Shown: one piece after another, positions 11,600-22,935 of the stretch
Numbering within the stretch: the stretch's first letter is position 1
Layout of the letters: every line of letters begins with the position of its first letter
NCBI GenBank assembly: GCA_948567375.1
Contig: OX419762.1
Coordinates: 21,964,608-22,028,607, forward strand
Length of the DNA stretch: 64,000 nucleotides
Direction: 5' to 3'
Source of the DNA: Lunularia cruciata
Lineage: Eukaryota; Streptophyta; Marchantiopsida; Lunulariales; Lunulariaceae
Position numbers and translations under genes: made by a program
Notes under the pieces: generated by a model
Seen by the model: only the letters and a program-made list of their open reading frames with translations
Told to the model about the DNA's origin: nothing
The model's database searches: none

Positions 11600-13650
11600 C
11601 AACTGCACTTTGCAAAACTCTAAGTTCTTCTTTCTTCATACAACATCAACCCAAAGTTCTTCAACTTCTTCTTCTCCTTGGGTAAACTTTTGATTCAACA
11701 TCTAAACTTCTTTGCTTGGATACTTTACCAATTGCAACTCATCTTTCACCTCCAAATGATCTTTCTTTAGGTCCTCCTTCTTTTACTTCAATTGCAATAA
11801 CAAGGAACATACAATCTTCAACAAGTACTCTACTCCACTACACTCTTCCACCTTGTCTTCATTATCTTGATACTTAACTTTGGCAGGCAAGTCATCTATA
11901 GGTGCGTACCCCAAAGTCACAATCTTCTCACCTTTAACTTAATATCCCTCAAGCTTCTTTTGTCTTCACTTGCTTGGCTTGTCCCTACAATTGCAGATTG
12001 TAGACTTCTCTTTGATCTTACTCCCCTATGGAACACCAACCTTGGCTCTTCATCCCAATCTTTGTTCATCTCCACTTTAGGCACTTTCAAATTTGGGGTA
12101 TCTCTTCCTTCCATGCAATCAATCACCACATGGAGCTCTTGGCCCTCCTCCTCAACCACATCTTCTCTTGAATGTTAAACTTTAGGTTCTCCATCACTCC
12201 CACTGCTTGACTCCTTACTTTGTAGATTGAGCTCCTCTTCTTCTTCCTCTAAGTCCTTTGACTTTCACTTTGCTTCTCCTTTGACTTTGCTTCCAATGAC
12301 AGATCCACTACCATTGTCTCATGCCTCTAGTTTAATCTTCTTGTCTTTCATGGCTGAACTAGTGATAGCACCTCCTTGGATCTATTATGTTTCTTTGTCT
12401 TTGGAATGGTTACTGCCACTATCTTTTGCTGCTCTGTCATGGCAAAGTATCCATTGCTTCCTTGAATTTATTGAATATAATGTTGCTTGTTTGTGTCTCC
12501 CTCTCGATGCAAATTTGGGTGAGAGTGCATTACCATTCTCTATTTCTCCTCCAAAGTAAGTAAGTTCAACCCCAAATAAAAATGTGCTACAAATGGCTCA
12601 AGTAATTTGGTGGCATATTCATCCTCCAGTTTCCCAATCATCTATATTATTTGTTGGTGAAAACACTATACCTAATTCACCTTTTCTCCTAAAAACATGT
12701 TAACAGCACCTACTACTTTGTTACATATATGGTCCATTTGGGAAAAGAATTGCTATCAAGGCCCCAAAAATACTCCACCTCATTGGGTCATGATATGTAT
12801 CCACCTTATATCTATTGTTGGTGCAAGGAGAACTAAAGGAATTTCTAACCTCTATAGTTTCCTCCAAAGAATCACCCTTCTAATAAAAGGTGACTTTGGC
12901 CACATCTCCAACTTCCTTTCCAAAGACTAATCCCCAATCTGACTTTGTCCATCAAGCTGGATTTCCGCTCTTCTCCTTTGCTTTGGGACCATCCTCACAA
13001 TTATTGGTAGCCATTTTTGCCATGAACCCCGGAAAACCCAAGTTCTAGTTCCAGGCCAAAAAAGTGATCCTAAGTCTATTCAAGACTTTGATCCTTGTCA
13101 CTACATCCAACCTCCAAATTTTAGGATTCCTCACTATGACTGAAGGAGACTTCCTACCACCCTTCATTGGCATTGTGCACTCACAAATCCTAGGTCATTG
13201 GAAAATTAACCCCTTGCTTGGATGCATGATTCTAATCCCCTTAGGTCTTTGGAACATCAAACTCTCATTTGGCCTCATGATTCTCACTCCTTCAGGACAA
13301 CTTCTAAGAGGAACAAGATATTGTCTTGACATTTTGGAAATTCCTCAATGAAGTCTTAACCTTATAGCGTTGCAATGTGTTGTCATTCTTCAACCAACCT
13401 TCTCTTGACACTCACACCTTCTACTTGTGTTCCTCCTATCACTCTCAATTTTACCCCACTCATAAATTAGCCATTTTCTTGATTGTACTTTCTTGATTGG
13501 TTTGGTCCAAAGGAAAGTTGTTATAGTTTCTTTGTATTGGGTTGATCATCCCAAGGCAAAGTATCCTTACTTTGGGTATACCACCTATCAAGTCTAATCC
13601 AAGTTCTTCTTCCTATGAAACAAAGTACACTTCTTTGGGTCTGACTTGAA
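11600..13650 (-). pseudogene. N-terminal part of the coiled-coil unit protein (copy 2), broken
   Basis: Continuing the minus-strand reading upstream of the coiled coil, several frames match copy 1 in the same order. Around 12,840-12,980 the text SGNPA, KSDWGLVFGKEVG and NNRYKVD parallels GNPARW, ESDWRLVLGREVG and KNGYKVE of copy 1. Around 11,917-12,159 a charged linker includes LVFHRGVRSKRS. The N-terminal piece looks globular, with Trp and aromatic residues and no low complexity; the linker is acidic and Ser-rich. Stops and frameshifts break it many times, so this copy cannot make the whole protein. I do not recognise the N-terminal domain. Confidence 0.5.
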
Positions 13651-13746
13651 CACATAATTCTTCTCTCTTCTTTGCCATTTAGCTTCAATTTGGCTTCAAC
13701 TATACACTTCTTCTTTAAAACTCATCAAAAAAAAGTGGGTACCACA

Positions 13747-14075
13747 AATGTAGATGCTTCAAAAGGCTTCAAAGAGTACTATTCAAAAGTAGATACAATT
13801 CTAAAAAGTAAATGTTCAAAGAAGCAATGGTGAATAACATAGATGCTTCAAAAGGCTTCAAAGAGCACTATTAAAAAATACAAGAAACAATGGTGAATTA
13901 TATAGATGCTTCAAAAGTTTTTGAAGAGTATCATTAAAAAATATCCATATCTCTAAAAAGTAAGGGTGAATAATGTAGATGCTTCAAAAAGTGCTATCCA
14001 AAATGAACCATAGTTCTAAGAAACAATAGTGAATGATGTAGATGCTTCAAAATGTTCAAAGAGTGTTTGGTACTA
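13747..14075. repeat. Degenerate tandem array around TAGATGCTTCAAAA
   Basis: The word TAGATGCTTCAAAA recurs starting near 13,751, 13,840, 13,903, 13,976 and 14,039, each preceded by GTGAATAAYRTA-like text and followed by GGCTTCAAAGAG-like text. Spacing varies from 63 to 89 bp because of small indels. The array was split by the 3.8-kb unit at 9,925-13,746; a further unit edge is seen at about 9,911-9,924. Confidence 0.8.
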
Positions 14076-14409
14076 ATGCAAGGTAAATTTCCATTACTTC
14101 AATATTTTTGTGGAGGCAATAGTGGAGTTTAGGTTTTCTATCATTGAAAAAAAAGATGCAAGAAGTAGAGCAAGAAATGTTCCACTTAGTCAGGAAACAA
14201 ATTCTAAATTTATTGCTTGAAAGTTACAAGATTATAAGAAGCAAATTCTGCAGCAAATGGTATACCGTTAGGTTTTTGTGGTAGAATTTCTTTACATTTG
14301 CAATGCCTGATTTCATAATACACCCAAAAGTCATTGAAACTTCTTCATACCTAAGCACAATAAGCTCCAATAGTAGTAGTTGGAGAAACATCAAAAGATG
14401 AATGTCATT

Positions 14410-14641
14410 CATTCATAGAGGTGAGATACCAAAGTTCACCAAAAAATGGTTTGTGGGAGGACCAAAGAATAATATGTAGGACACTAGTCTTGTTCCAATA
14501 TATATATATATATAGAAAGAGAAATGTATACAAGTCTTGTAATGAATTTCTTTTCTCTATAAAATAAAAAATGGTTACTAAGGATAAGTAGTTACAAAGC
14601 AACATTACTAGCAAGGAATGTTAGGTTGTAACACTCTATTG
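14410..14641 (-). repeat. LTR-like block, 3' side of the copia element
   Basis: Similar along about 230 bp to 18,085-18,339 by shared words GAGATACCAAAGTTCA, GGACACTAGTCTTG and TTGTAACACTCTA, with many substitutions. It contains a short (TA)n run at about 14,501-14,514. It sits directly after the end of pol in the minus direction, as a 3' LTR should. The outer edge is unclear. Confidence 0.55.
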
Positions 14642-15029
14642 ACACTCATCTTCAAGCTAAAGTCAATATCTTTGATAATATATGAATGAGATTTGAAATA
14701 TTCAAATTTATCTCTAATTAAAGCTTTGGTGAAAATGTAAGCAAGTCGTTGATCCAAAGGAATATAATGTAGATCTATTTCTCCAAATAATACTTTTTCT
14801 CTAAAAAATTATATTAAATCTCAATTTATTTGGTCCTTGCATGCAATATTAGATTGCTAGCAAGTTTTAATTCTACTTATATTACATATATATGATTATA
14901 TGTCATAAACTACATATTTTATATCTTGTAACAAGGTATAAAACCAAATTGATCCACACTGTTGGCACTCTTATATTTTCCTTTTATCTATAATGAAACA
15001 ATAATAGATTACTTCTTTGATCATAAGCT

Positions 15030-15490
15030 AATTATAGATCTTCCAAGTTTGAAAATATAAGATCAGATTGATCTATTATCTTGAAATTTTCATTCAAATA
15101 CATGAAACTTTGAATCCAATGGATAATGGATAACAAATAGGAATTTATCTTGGTATTCCAAGTGTTTGATGATTGGCTAAGTATAAAAAAAACCTTTTTC
15201 AACATATAAACTTTTTTTTGTGTATCTTGGATCTTCATATCTTGTTTGGATCATGTAGACCTCCTCTTCTAGATCTTCATTGTAGGAAGCATATTGAAGT
15301 TCATTTGATAGAGCTTCCCCTTATGTAAGGTAGCATAAATTGAAACATCTTGGCAACAAAGCTAAACATCTCATCCAAATTATTTTGATATAGTTATAAA
15401 CAACTCTTTGCTATAATTCTTACCTTTGTATCTACTTATGGAACCACGCAAAATTCCCTTGATCTTATAAATCCAAATAAAATCTCTAAG
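15030..15490 (-). pseudogene. Copia reverse transcriptase fragment
   Basis: Minus-strand translation across several frames gives typical copia RT words in order: a motif resembling YKARLVAKG (decayed), then FSFVAKM (family form FSPVAKM), QMN or KWT in place of the QMDVKTAF block, then DLEEEVYMI, then LKKVFFILSQSSNTWNTKI (family form LKKSLYGLKQSPRAW). The YVDD region downstream is lost. The fragment encoded the polymerase that copies element RNA in virus-like particles. Stops and frameshifts make it inactive. Confidence 0.7.
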
Positions 15491-16006
15491 TAAGAAAGCA
15501 ACTGCTTTCTTACTTGGAGATAAATCAACCAACTCTTATGTTTGTTGTTGACAAAATGTTGCAACTTCAAGCTCCAAGATTTGCACCCAATTTGCATGAT
15601 CCATTGCCTCTCAAGAGAATTTTGTTATTATTCTTCAATAGTCTTTCACCATATATGCATGGTGAAGCTAAAAAGCTTTTCAAGTTGAAAGTGTCTAATG
15701 GGATATTTTTTAGGTTTATGTTTATAAGTACAACTACATAAAGTACTTGTTCTATGTTGAGGTATATGTTTAGGTTGATAAGAATTATTTGTAGTCTCAA
15801 CTAAAGAATTTGAATTTTTGAACTAAGAGGTTGATTGACTATTTCTTCCAAAAAATTACTGGAATTATTAGTGTATAAATTAGTGAATAATTTTATATGG
15901 GTTGAGAAACTTAAGCTAAAGGCTTTTAACAATCTATCCTGACCAAGGATTTATAAATGGATGAGTACAAGAGTGCTCACTGGAACAATTGGTTGCACTT
16001 GAAGTA

Positions 16007-16650
16007 CTAATTTGCGGAGTAAAAAATAATGATTGGAATAATGGAAGATATAGAGGGTAAAATAAGTGGTGAATCAGATAGCAACTTGTAGGAGCATAAA
16101 ACAAAAAAAATTAACCCCTCAAATATCTCAATTGACAATAAAAAATTTAATATGAAGATTATAACATATACATCCTTTTGATTGTGAGGTATATCCATGA
16201 AAGACATACTTTTTAGATCTAGCTTTTGCCTCTTCTCATGAACAAAGAAAATACAACCAAAAGTCTTCAAATATGATAAATCAAATTTCTTACGTGTAAG
16301 AGCTTGAAAAAGTGTAATCTTTTTTATTGTTGCAATAGGAGATAGTGTCATCAAGTAAATTGTATAACTGATAGCTTTTGCCAAATAGTACTTGGGCATT
16401 ACCTTCACTATTGAGCATTGAGCATGGCTCTTGCAAATTTTATAGTATGTTATTTCTTTTGTTTAGCAATGTTATTTGGTTGAAACGTGTAGCAACAAGG
16501 AACTTCTCACTTGATACTTGTTCATATAGAAAAGTATTAAATTGATTTGAAAGAACCGTACCTCCTCGATCAAAATGTATACATAGAACATTATGAACAT
16601 ATTGCTTCTCCACAAGTAGATTGAAACTTTGGAAGAAAAAGGACATTTGA
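16007..16650 (-). pseudogene. Copia integrase fragment
   Basis: The minus-strand frame at 16,440-16,646 reads CIHFDRGGTVLSNQFN, matching the RSDRGGEY/LSNQF block around the second catalytic Asp of copia integrases. The next frame, 16,007-16,408, reads PKYYLAKAISY and LSYLKTFGCIFFVHEKRQKL, matching the block after the catalytic Glu (W-A-EA, then LR-FGC-YVH). A stop and frame change lie between them. Integrase inserts the cDNA; this copy is dead. Confidence 0.75.
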
Positions 16651-17928
16651 CTTTTCTTTCACCAAGTAGATCCCTATAAATCTAGAAACTTCATCAATAA
16701 GCCAACAAAATACATCAAACCTATCAAATTGGTTTGTGAAGCAATCTATACATTAGTGTGTATCTATTCTAAAACCATGGAAGGACTTTGTATCATGATT
16801 CTTGAAAGGTTATCTAGCTTTCTTACCAAAATTGATAAGCATTACAAGTCCCTATAATTTATTTTGAAAATTTTCAAAAATATGAGTTAAATTTCAAAGA
16901 TAAAGGATCAAGAAACATTAGAAGACCTATAATTAGATATGATCTAGGTAACATCTTCAGTCTTTGAAAGTTTATGTAACCTACTCTTTTATGCCATGTC
17001 TCAAGATCTTAAAGTGCAATTGAACCATGAAAAGCATTCTGATTTGTAGCATTGTGGAATTTGATGTCTAACTTAAACATTCTCTCATTTTGAATCCAAA
17101 TTTTCATCCTATGGAAAGAGCATACTTCTTACATTTATCAACAAAAACACCATCTTGGTTCAATAAAACCTCAAAACCCTTCTCAATAATTTGGCCAACA
17201 AAACTTAGGTTTTTGGTGATTCTAGGCATATGAAGTACTTCTCCTTAACCACTAAAATTCTCCGACAGAGTTGAAAATATTATAGTGCTTAGATGAGTGA
17301 TATATGTTCAATATTATCATTGATGTTCATAATAAAAAATCAAAACAATATCTCTTTGGAATTTAATATACTAGTCTGATTGGTCATATGGTTTGAGCAC
17401 CTAAGTCAATGAACTACTATTCTTCTTTTTAATCATTGATGCAACTTTGTGGTCACTTTGTGATCACTAGTAGATGATCTTTGGAGGAGAAATACTTCTT
17501 TTTATAAGTTTGTTGCGTGAATTTACCAAATCCAATATCAACTTGTTTCTTAAATCAAGTCTTCTCATAATGAGTCTATGATTTATACTGATTCTAGAAC
17601 TTGTCCATTGCCTTGCGTTACTTGGTGGCTTTGTGACAATTGACCTCTACTGATGGCACGTCTAAAACTAAACATTCACATCCTTTTCCTTGATCTCTTA
17701 GAAACAACATTTGATCTTGAGTAGCAAGACCACTAACCAAACAATGATAGTAAAACACACAAAGAGATATAATGCATGACTTGATTAGCACACCCCTTTC
17801 AAGCATGTAAATTAGGATTTGAAGCAAACTAGCCAAACCCTTATGACAAGATTAAACAATTCATTGACTTTCAATAAAGTAGATATTTTTACTTCCATAT
17901 TGAATAATAGATTCTCAAGGCCCTCATT

Positions 17929-17937
17929 ATGATACCA
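17929..17937 (-). promoter_or_regulatory. Primer-binding-site-like word of the copia element
   Basis: On the minus strand this reads TGGTATCAT, matching the first eight bases of the initiator-Met tRNA primer site TGGTATCAGAGC used by many plant copia elements. It lies directly inside the right LTR-like block. Confidence 0.5.
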
Positions 17938-17939
17938 CC

Positions 17940-18339
17940 AAAATATACTGAGTACAAATTATGTAAATTAATAATAAAATCAGATCCCTACTTAACAATC
18001 AAGACCCTCTCATAAGTTTGAATTCAAAGGTTCTCACAATCTTTCTTTAAATTTCTTGTTCGTTGTGAGCATATTACAATGTAGACGAGATGGAGATGCC
18101 AAAGTTCATCAAAGAAGGATTTCCGGGACTCTAGTCCTATTCCAATAGGAATAAAAATACGTACACGTTTTTTCGGAACTCAAGGGCTCTTTGTGCACTG
18201 AACCTATAAGGAGAGGGTCGAGCCGCCTCTGGGTTTTGTGTTCGCGTCTCTTCACCATAAATTAAAAATGGTAACTAAAAAAGATTAGCATTTCCCACCA
18301 ACACTAGCTGCTAGGAATATTAACTTGTAACACTCTATC
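17940..18339 (-). repeat. LTR-like block, 5' side of the copia element
   Basis: Bounded on the inside by the primer-site-like word and on the outside by TGATAGAGTGTTACAA on the minus strand. That word also starts the left block, as TCAATAGAGTGTTACAA. Only the outer 250 bp align well with the left block; the inner 150 bp do not. The outer part is more GC-rich than the element's body. Confidence 0.5.
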
Positions 18340-19284
18340 AAATCCCTTCCCCCTCAAAGCTTTGTTTCTTAAAAGTATGGTGGCGGCTTGGGAAGAGACC
18401 ATTACTTTCTATGATCTTGTTCTCCGAAAGCAACAAAACGTTGGATTTATGAAATGATCAAGATGCGACGTGAAATAATGAGAATAAAAAATAAAAAAGA
18501 ACTTAAAAATTTAATTTAAGAAATAATAATTTCATGTGACATTGTCAAGATATAACGGTCCCACTTCTACTGATCCAGAAATCCAGGCTTTTATACCACT
18601 CGCGAAGGGGATTCGAGTTCAGCAAGTTATGAAGATAATCCGAATAATTTCTCTCCTTTAAAGTTTAGAGCAGTATCATGCATTCTACTTATGATAATAG
18701 ATCTCCCTATGATCCAATTTTTACTTTACAGCAATAACAAATAGTTTCCGACCATGACTTTTGAGAAATCCAGTTTCCATTATTAAGATTATTATCAATG
18801 CTGTTCAGGAAGGAACATATCGAGTAGCTGAAGATCCTTACACACATTGATATTGTGACGTGTACGTTACATAACTATGATGTATCGGGTTTCTACCAAC
18901 TTCTTTCTGTATGAAAACTATGAAATTTCTTGGTGACTAAGTACATGTAAAACACTATCTCTTTTGAGCATATTGTGGAAGAATATGTCCAAAGAGAAAG
19001 ACGGTTTGGTTTTAAGACGCCTGTTCACTGTTGATTTCACCCCACTTTTCTTTAGCCATATTCCCCTACGTAGTAGTGATCACGTCCACACTGTCCTTCG
19101 TAGAACAATGACAAGAAACTAATATATGCGACCTGCGTACAATACTCAGCAGACCAACTATTATGAACATACTTGACATATTCATCTCGCTTGTGAAGGG
19201 GTCCATAAGGCTCCTGTTTCTCCCATTCTAAGTTTACAAGTCCCCATTTTACCTCTTTTGTCTCTCGCTCGTAGGGCTTGATGT
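18340..19284. other. Complex non-coding DNA, nothing recognised
   Basis: Base composition is less AT-biased than the retroelement remnants. I find no open frame of note, no RNA gene and no transposon end. It may be native intergenic DNA. Confidence 0.4.
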
Positions 19285-19897
19285 CTTCCCATCCTTCAGG
19301 TGTTGTACGTGGTCGCCTTTTTCGTCTAGTTTACAAGCAACTTATGCCTCTTGATTCTCGTTTCCTTCCGAATCCTTCTTTGTCTAAATGATGTAAGTTA
19401 AATGATGAAGTAAGTTAAATTATCATAAGAGAGAGAAAAGACGACCACGTAGAGAACATGAGGATGGGAAGACCCCGTCAAGCCGCACAAGGGAGAGACG
19501 AAATAGGTAAAATGGATAAGGAAAAAGGTGATTGGGCGGAGAACACGAAGCATGGAGAGACCTTATCAAACCGTACAAGGGAGAGAAAAAATAAAATAAC
19601 AATAGACTCCAATAGAGTCTACATGAGAAATCTACCCTATTGCACTTAAGATATTCAAATGATATAAATCGGATAATCTACAAATAACTAATCAAAAGGC
19701 GATTATGTAGGTAAAACGAAGGATGGGAAGACCCCATCAAGCCGTATAAGGGAGAGAAAAAAAGGTAACATGGGGCAAAGCCCCAATAAAGTCTATACAA
19801 GAAATTTACTCTATCGCACGTAAGATATCCGAGCTATACAAATCATATGGTCTATACACAACTGGAACATCCGATGAACTATCACCTAACGTGATTA

Positions 19898-19955
19898 CTC
19901 TCCTATGGATTGCACCCGCCACTGCCCTCTCCTATGGATTGCACCCACCACTGCC
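19898..19955. repeat. Tandem repeat, 2 x 29 bp
   Basis: The unit CTCTCCTATGGATTGCACCC, then RCCACTGCC, occurs at 19,898-19,926 and 19,927-19,955 with one difference. A diverged third copy (CTTCTATTGATTGCACAAG) starts near 20,025. Confidence 0.85.
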
Positions 19956-20079
19956 CTCTGTAGATCACCTACAGATAACTGGAACATCCTAAGAAACATC
20001 CACTAGTGTAATTACTCTTCTATTGATTGCACAAGTCACTACCCCATGGAAAACAATGAACACGAACTGCCTGATGGAT

Positions 20080-20109
20080 AAGAAATATATATATATATAT
20101 ATATATATT
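20080..20109. repeat. (AT)n microsatellite
   Basis: An uninterrupted AT dinucleotide run of about 28-30 bp, flanked by GATAAGAA and TAACAAG. Confidence 0.9.
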
Positions 20110-20380
20110 AACAAGATGTACTCGGCTAAGCTGAACTAACATTATACCAAGGACACTCATGCTTAGCTACAGCATTTACAGCAAGGACAGTGGGATGGAG
20201 TTCTTCCCATCCTTCGTTTTTCCTACGCGGTCGCCTTCTTCTTCTCAAGGACACATTTGATGACCCTACTATGTCCTAACTTTTTCTATACCACGAGCTA
20301 TCGCATTAAAAACGCTGAAGAGTAGATAGACGGCTGCTTTTCAGTGAACCACCAGTTGGACGGGATAACGGTGGGCATGT

Positions 20381-20440
20381 CGTTACGTGACGAGATTCGG
20401 ATAAAATCCCTTGATTTTATCCGAATCTCATCACCTAACG
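20381..20440. other. 60-nt near-perfect inverted repeat (hairpin)
   Basis: The left arm, 20,381-20,408, starts CGTTACGTGACGAGATTCGG. The right arm, 20,413-20,440, is its reverse complement with 26 of 28 positions paired; the loop is CCTT. It lies in a gene-free stretch. It could be a short foldback transposon, a small-RNA precursor or a relic of palindromic repair. Confidence 0.85.
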
Positions 20441-20735
20441 GGCTCTGAAGCACATCCGTATACCACAGTTGTTATACAGGCGAGTTGTTAGTCACGGACG
20501 AGATCAGTGTACAAAAACATACACCAGGGTACTATGTACTATATGGAGGAGTTGGAGAACTCTGTCAGTCTACAATGGTACTGAAGCTTCAGATTACCAC
20601 TGGTTGATCAGGCACGTGAGTGAGTAAATCGTTGGAAATGCAGTAAATGCAAAACATCTAGAGATAAAAAATACGCGACCGCGGTCGCATGAAAGCAAGA
20701 AGGACGGGAAGACCATCAAGCAAGGAGAAATGGGG

Positions 20736-22261
20736 GAATAGTATCGGTAAGAGGAATCTGCCCATCCAGAGATGGACGTAGCATTAGCCCAGCTTTGGCT
20801 CTTCGACTTAAACGATATCCCAAGTTGAACAAAGACTTAAGAACAAAGATTATCTTAGTTGGTATAGTATTATTCGAGGTTGCATTTAGCGTTTTGGATT
20901 TTTAGTCTGAACTACGAAGTCGATGTAGAAGGTAGTCATGCAATGGATTATCTGTCTTATGTTTCTTATAACTCGCCTACTCTCGGTCAGGTGACTATTG
21001 TTGCCGCTATTGAACATTCCAAGAACTTTTTGCATTTTGAGTTGATCTGATGGAACCGATTTGACTAGTTGGTGTAGTTGTTGGTTGTCTGTGTGACTTT
21101 GAATGTCATTGATCAAATTCCTTTTGAGTTGATTTGACTGGTTGGTGCGCTCTCTGAAAACTTGATTGATCTGGTGCCATTCGGATGGAATGATTGCATT
21201 GAATGTAGATGACTATAGAGGTGATTATGACTTTCGTCCTTCTGCTAAACCTCACAAAAAGTATATTTTAGTTTTGAAATAAGAAAAACTAAACGTTATT
21301 TCTGCATTTGTTCGTGTGCTCAAACTCCACTACAGGGAGGTGAGAATAAACATTAGTCTAAAAGCAAAGTTAAGATGATGTTCTTTTGCGTTTTAAGAAC
21401 AAATTCTCAAATTGAGAACTCTGGCTACTCACGTATGACATGGAATTTTTTTCTCAAATTTTAATAATTAAAATAAAAGAATAAATTTTTAGTATTTGAG
21501 AAAGCAAAACACATTGTACGAGAGTGCTAGAAACTAAATAGGAGGATTCTAAGAATGAACCGATTCATAGAAACGGGTAAAACAACAAGAGTGCTTCATA
21601 TCAAATTACACATATTGGAAGAAATCAAGGGGAGAACAACCTATATTAAGCAAACTGAAATATTTTTTAGCTGCAATTATAATCCATCCACTAAATATCA
21701 ATGGATTTTTTTATTCTTGAGCAAGCTATGATTGGAATTAAATCTTAGTTGGTAGATAACAAGATTAAACCTCTCACTAATGCCTCAAAGGGAATAAATA
21801 CTAAAACACAAGGAGTTTGTGACGTAGTGATCAATTATTCAACTAAGAAGAGCAAGAAAATCAATAGTATTAATTAATTATGTGCCTAAACTTAGGAAAA
21901 TTTTTATGTCCTCCAATCAACTTGGAACAAAATGAAGTCTAATTTATAATGAAGTACATGGTCATACGGTTAAATCTCAAGATATAATAATTATTTATAG
22001 AATTAAGACAGAATGATAGATAAATTTAAAATGCTTCTTATGAGGAAGATTTTGCTAGTGTTAATGTGAATATTTTAGTTGGATATTATGATATTTCTAT
22101 TGACCCTATATACACTTAGTATAAAAGGTTTGGACATTTAAGTACAAGGATATAACTCAATTATAACATACTCCAAAGGTATGATAATCAAGGATTTCAC
22201 TCACCTTTTATTGGAGGCAAGAAAATATCAAATTACAAGTATTACAAGAGCTTCACTTACA
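20736..22261. other. Non-coding DNA, nothing firmly recognised
   Basis: No domain-bearing frame before 22,262. A diffuse internal similarity (GTTGATYTGAYTGGTTGGTG near 21,050 and 21,130) suggests an old duplication. The part from about 21,950 may be the decayed upstream pol of the Ty3 remnant that follows. Confidence 0.35.
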
Positions 22262-22832
22262 TAAAATATGAGGATATGTATTGACTACCATGTTCCACAT
22301 CAACAGACAATCAAGAAAATTTATTTCTTACCTAAGATGGATGACTTCTTTGATCAACTCCGAGGTATTAAGTACTTAACCAAGCTGTATCTACAAAATG
22401 GATTTAATCAAATCTGGATTGCAAATTTAGATACTCCAAAGACCACACTTACACAAAGTATAACTATTTTGAGTATATGCTAATTCCATTTAGTCTCACT
22501 ACATAAATTACATTCATGGGTTTGATGAATGATAGTATGTGACTCTACTTTGATAGATCTATCATTGTGTTCCTACATGATATTTTGGTCTAAAGTCAAA
22601 CCTTGGAAGATCATAAGAAAATCTTAAACAAGTTCTTCACGTTTGAAAGACAAAGAGCTCAATCAAGAAATATATTTTGGGACCTTTTTTTGGAACTTTA
22701 AAAAAAAAAAAAGTCATATTTATTGCTTATCACATTTTGGCATATAAATAGATCCACTAAAACCATTAAATACATGTTCTTGATATTACATTGAAGGAAT
22801 GAGAGGCATGAGATACCTTGTTGCATTTTTCA
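22262..22832 (+). pseudogene. Ty3/gypsy reverse transcriptase remnant
   Basis: The frame at 22,268-22,483 reads MRICIDYHVPHQQTIKK, then LPKMDDFFDQLRG, then YLTKLYLQNGFNQIWIA. This matches the chromovirus RT start (MC-DYRALN-TIKN, P-PRIDDL-DQL-GA, F-KLDL-SGYHQI-I). The reading continues after a frameshift as TFMGLMNDSMW, then IIVFLHDILV, the catalytic YVDD position here changed to LHD, then DHKKILNKFF. The last recognisable text (RGMRYLVAFF) stops at 22,832, where the outer nested element begins. A chromodomain remnant on the same strand at 57,840-58,400 may be the other end of this element. Confidence 0.7.
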
Positions 22833-22833
22833 T

Positions 22834-22934
22834 GTGTATATACATTGCTACACAACATACATCACTGTCAACATCATACACTATAGAAGCACAACCCACA
22901 CATAAGTCAACATAGACTCTAAAGTGCCACAATA
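22834..22934. repeat. 100-bp segment duplicated on both sides of X's 3' LTR (outer copy)
   Basis: TACATTGCTACACAACATACAT, then CATCATACACTATAGAAGCA and CAACCCACACA, closely match 40,648-40,745, in the same direction. The outer copy begins where the RT remnant stops. It may belong to an X-like fragment that X inserted beside. Confidence 0.7.
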
Positions 22935-22935
22935 A

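Larger units (their letters stand above)
9925..13746 (-). mobile_element. 3.8-kb coiled-coil-encoding mobile unit, copy 2
   Basis: On the minus strand the unit begins TGTGGTACCCAC (ending at 13,746) and ends GGGTTGTCACA (at 9,925). It is flanked by a perfect 5-bp direct repeat, AATGT, at 9,920-9,924 and 13,747-13,751. The same ends and the same order of coding and non-coding blocks occur in the copy at 34,633-38,420. Ends of TG...CA and a 5-bp target duplication are hallmarks of integrase-mediated LTR-type insertion. Yet I find no terminal direct repeat inside the unit, and no RT or integrase. The best reading is either a very long solo LTR carrying an ORF, or a non-autonomous element mobilised in trans. 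It interrupts a tandem repeat, and both flanks are parts of that repeat. Confidence 0.8.
14410..18339 (-). mobile_element. Decayed Ty1/copia retrotransposon
   Basis: Minus-strand order from right to left is an LTR-like block (17,940-18,339), a primer-binding-site-like word (17,929-17,937), integrase (16,650-16,007), reverse transcriptase (15,490-15,030), the end of pol (about 14,650-14,800) and a second LTR-like block (14,641-14,410). This integrase-before-RT order defines the copia superfamily. The RNase H region is largely deleted and all frames carry stops. The two LTR-like blocks share a clear stretch of about 230 bp, from GAGATRCCAAAGTTCA to TTGTAACACTCTA on the plus strand. The left one is shorter or more decayed. 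No target duplication was found. Confidence 0.7.
19285..20735. repeat. Cluster of a repeat family around GGATGGGAAGACC
   Basis: The block GGATGGGAAGACCCCRTCAA, then GCCGYAYAAGGGAGAG, occurs at 19,461-19,498, 19,551-19,586 (diverged), 19,720-19,757 and, shortened, 20,700-20,732. Units two and three form a tandem pair of about 170 bp that also shares CTATTGCACTTAAGATAT-type text. Inverted copies of the preceding segment (CTTCCCATCCTTC, then TACGYGGTCGCC) lie at 19,285-19,317 and 20,203-20,234. A perfect 14-bp palindrome, GCGACCGCGGTCGC, is at 20,675-20,688, next to the last copy. Several copies thus sit in both orientations, which could form foldback structures or mark a MITE or SINE-like family. 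No coding function is evident. Confidence 0.65.

Noticed and set aside
9925-13746. Reading the 3.8-kb unit as a Helitron or a CACTA, hAT or Mutator DNA transposon
   Set aside because: Helitrons make no target duplication. CACTA, hAT and Mutator leave 3, 8 and 9 bp and have other ends. TG...CA with 5 bp fits integrase-type insertion.
15514-15741. 75-codon plus-strand frame in the copia element
   Set aside because: Opposite to the direction of the element, without a recognisable domain.
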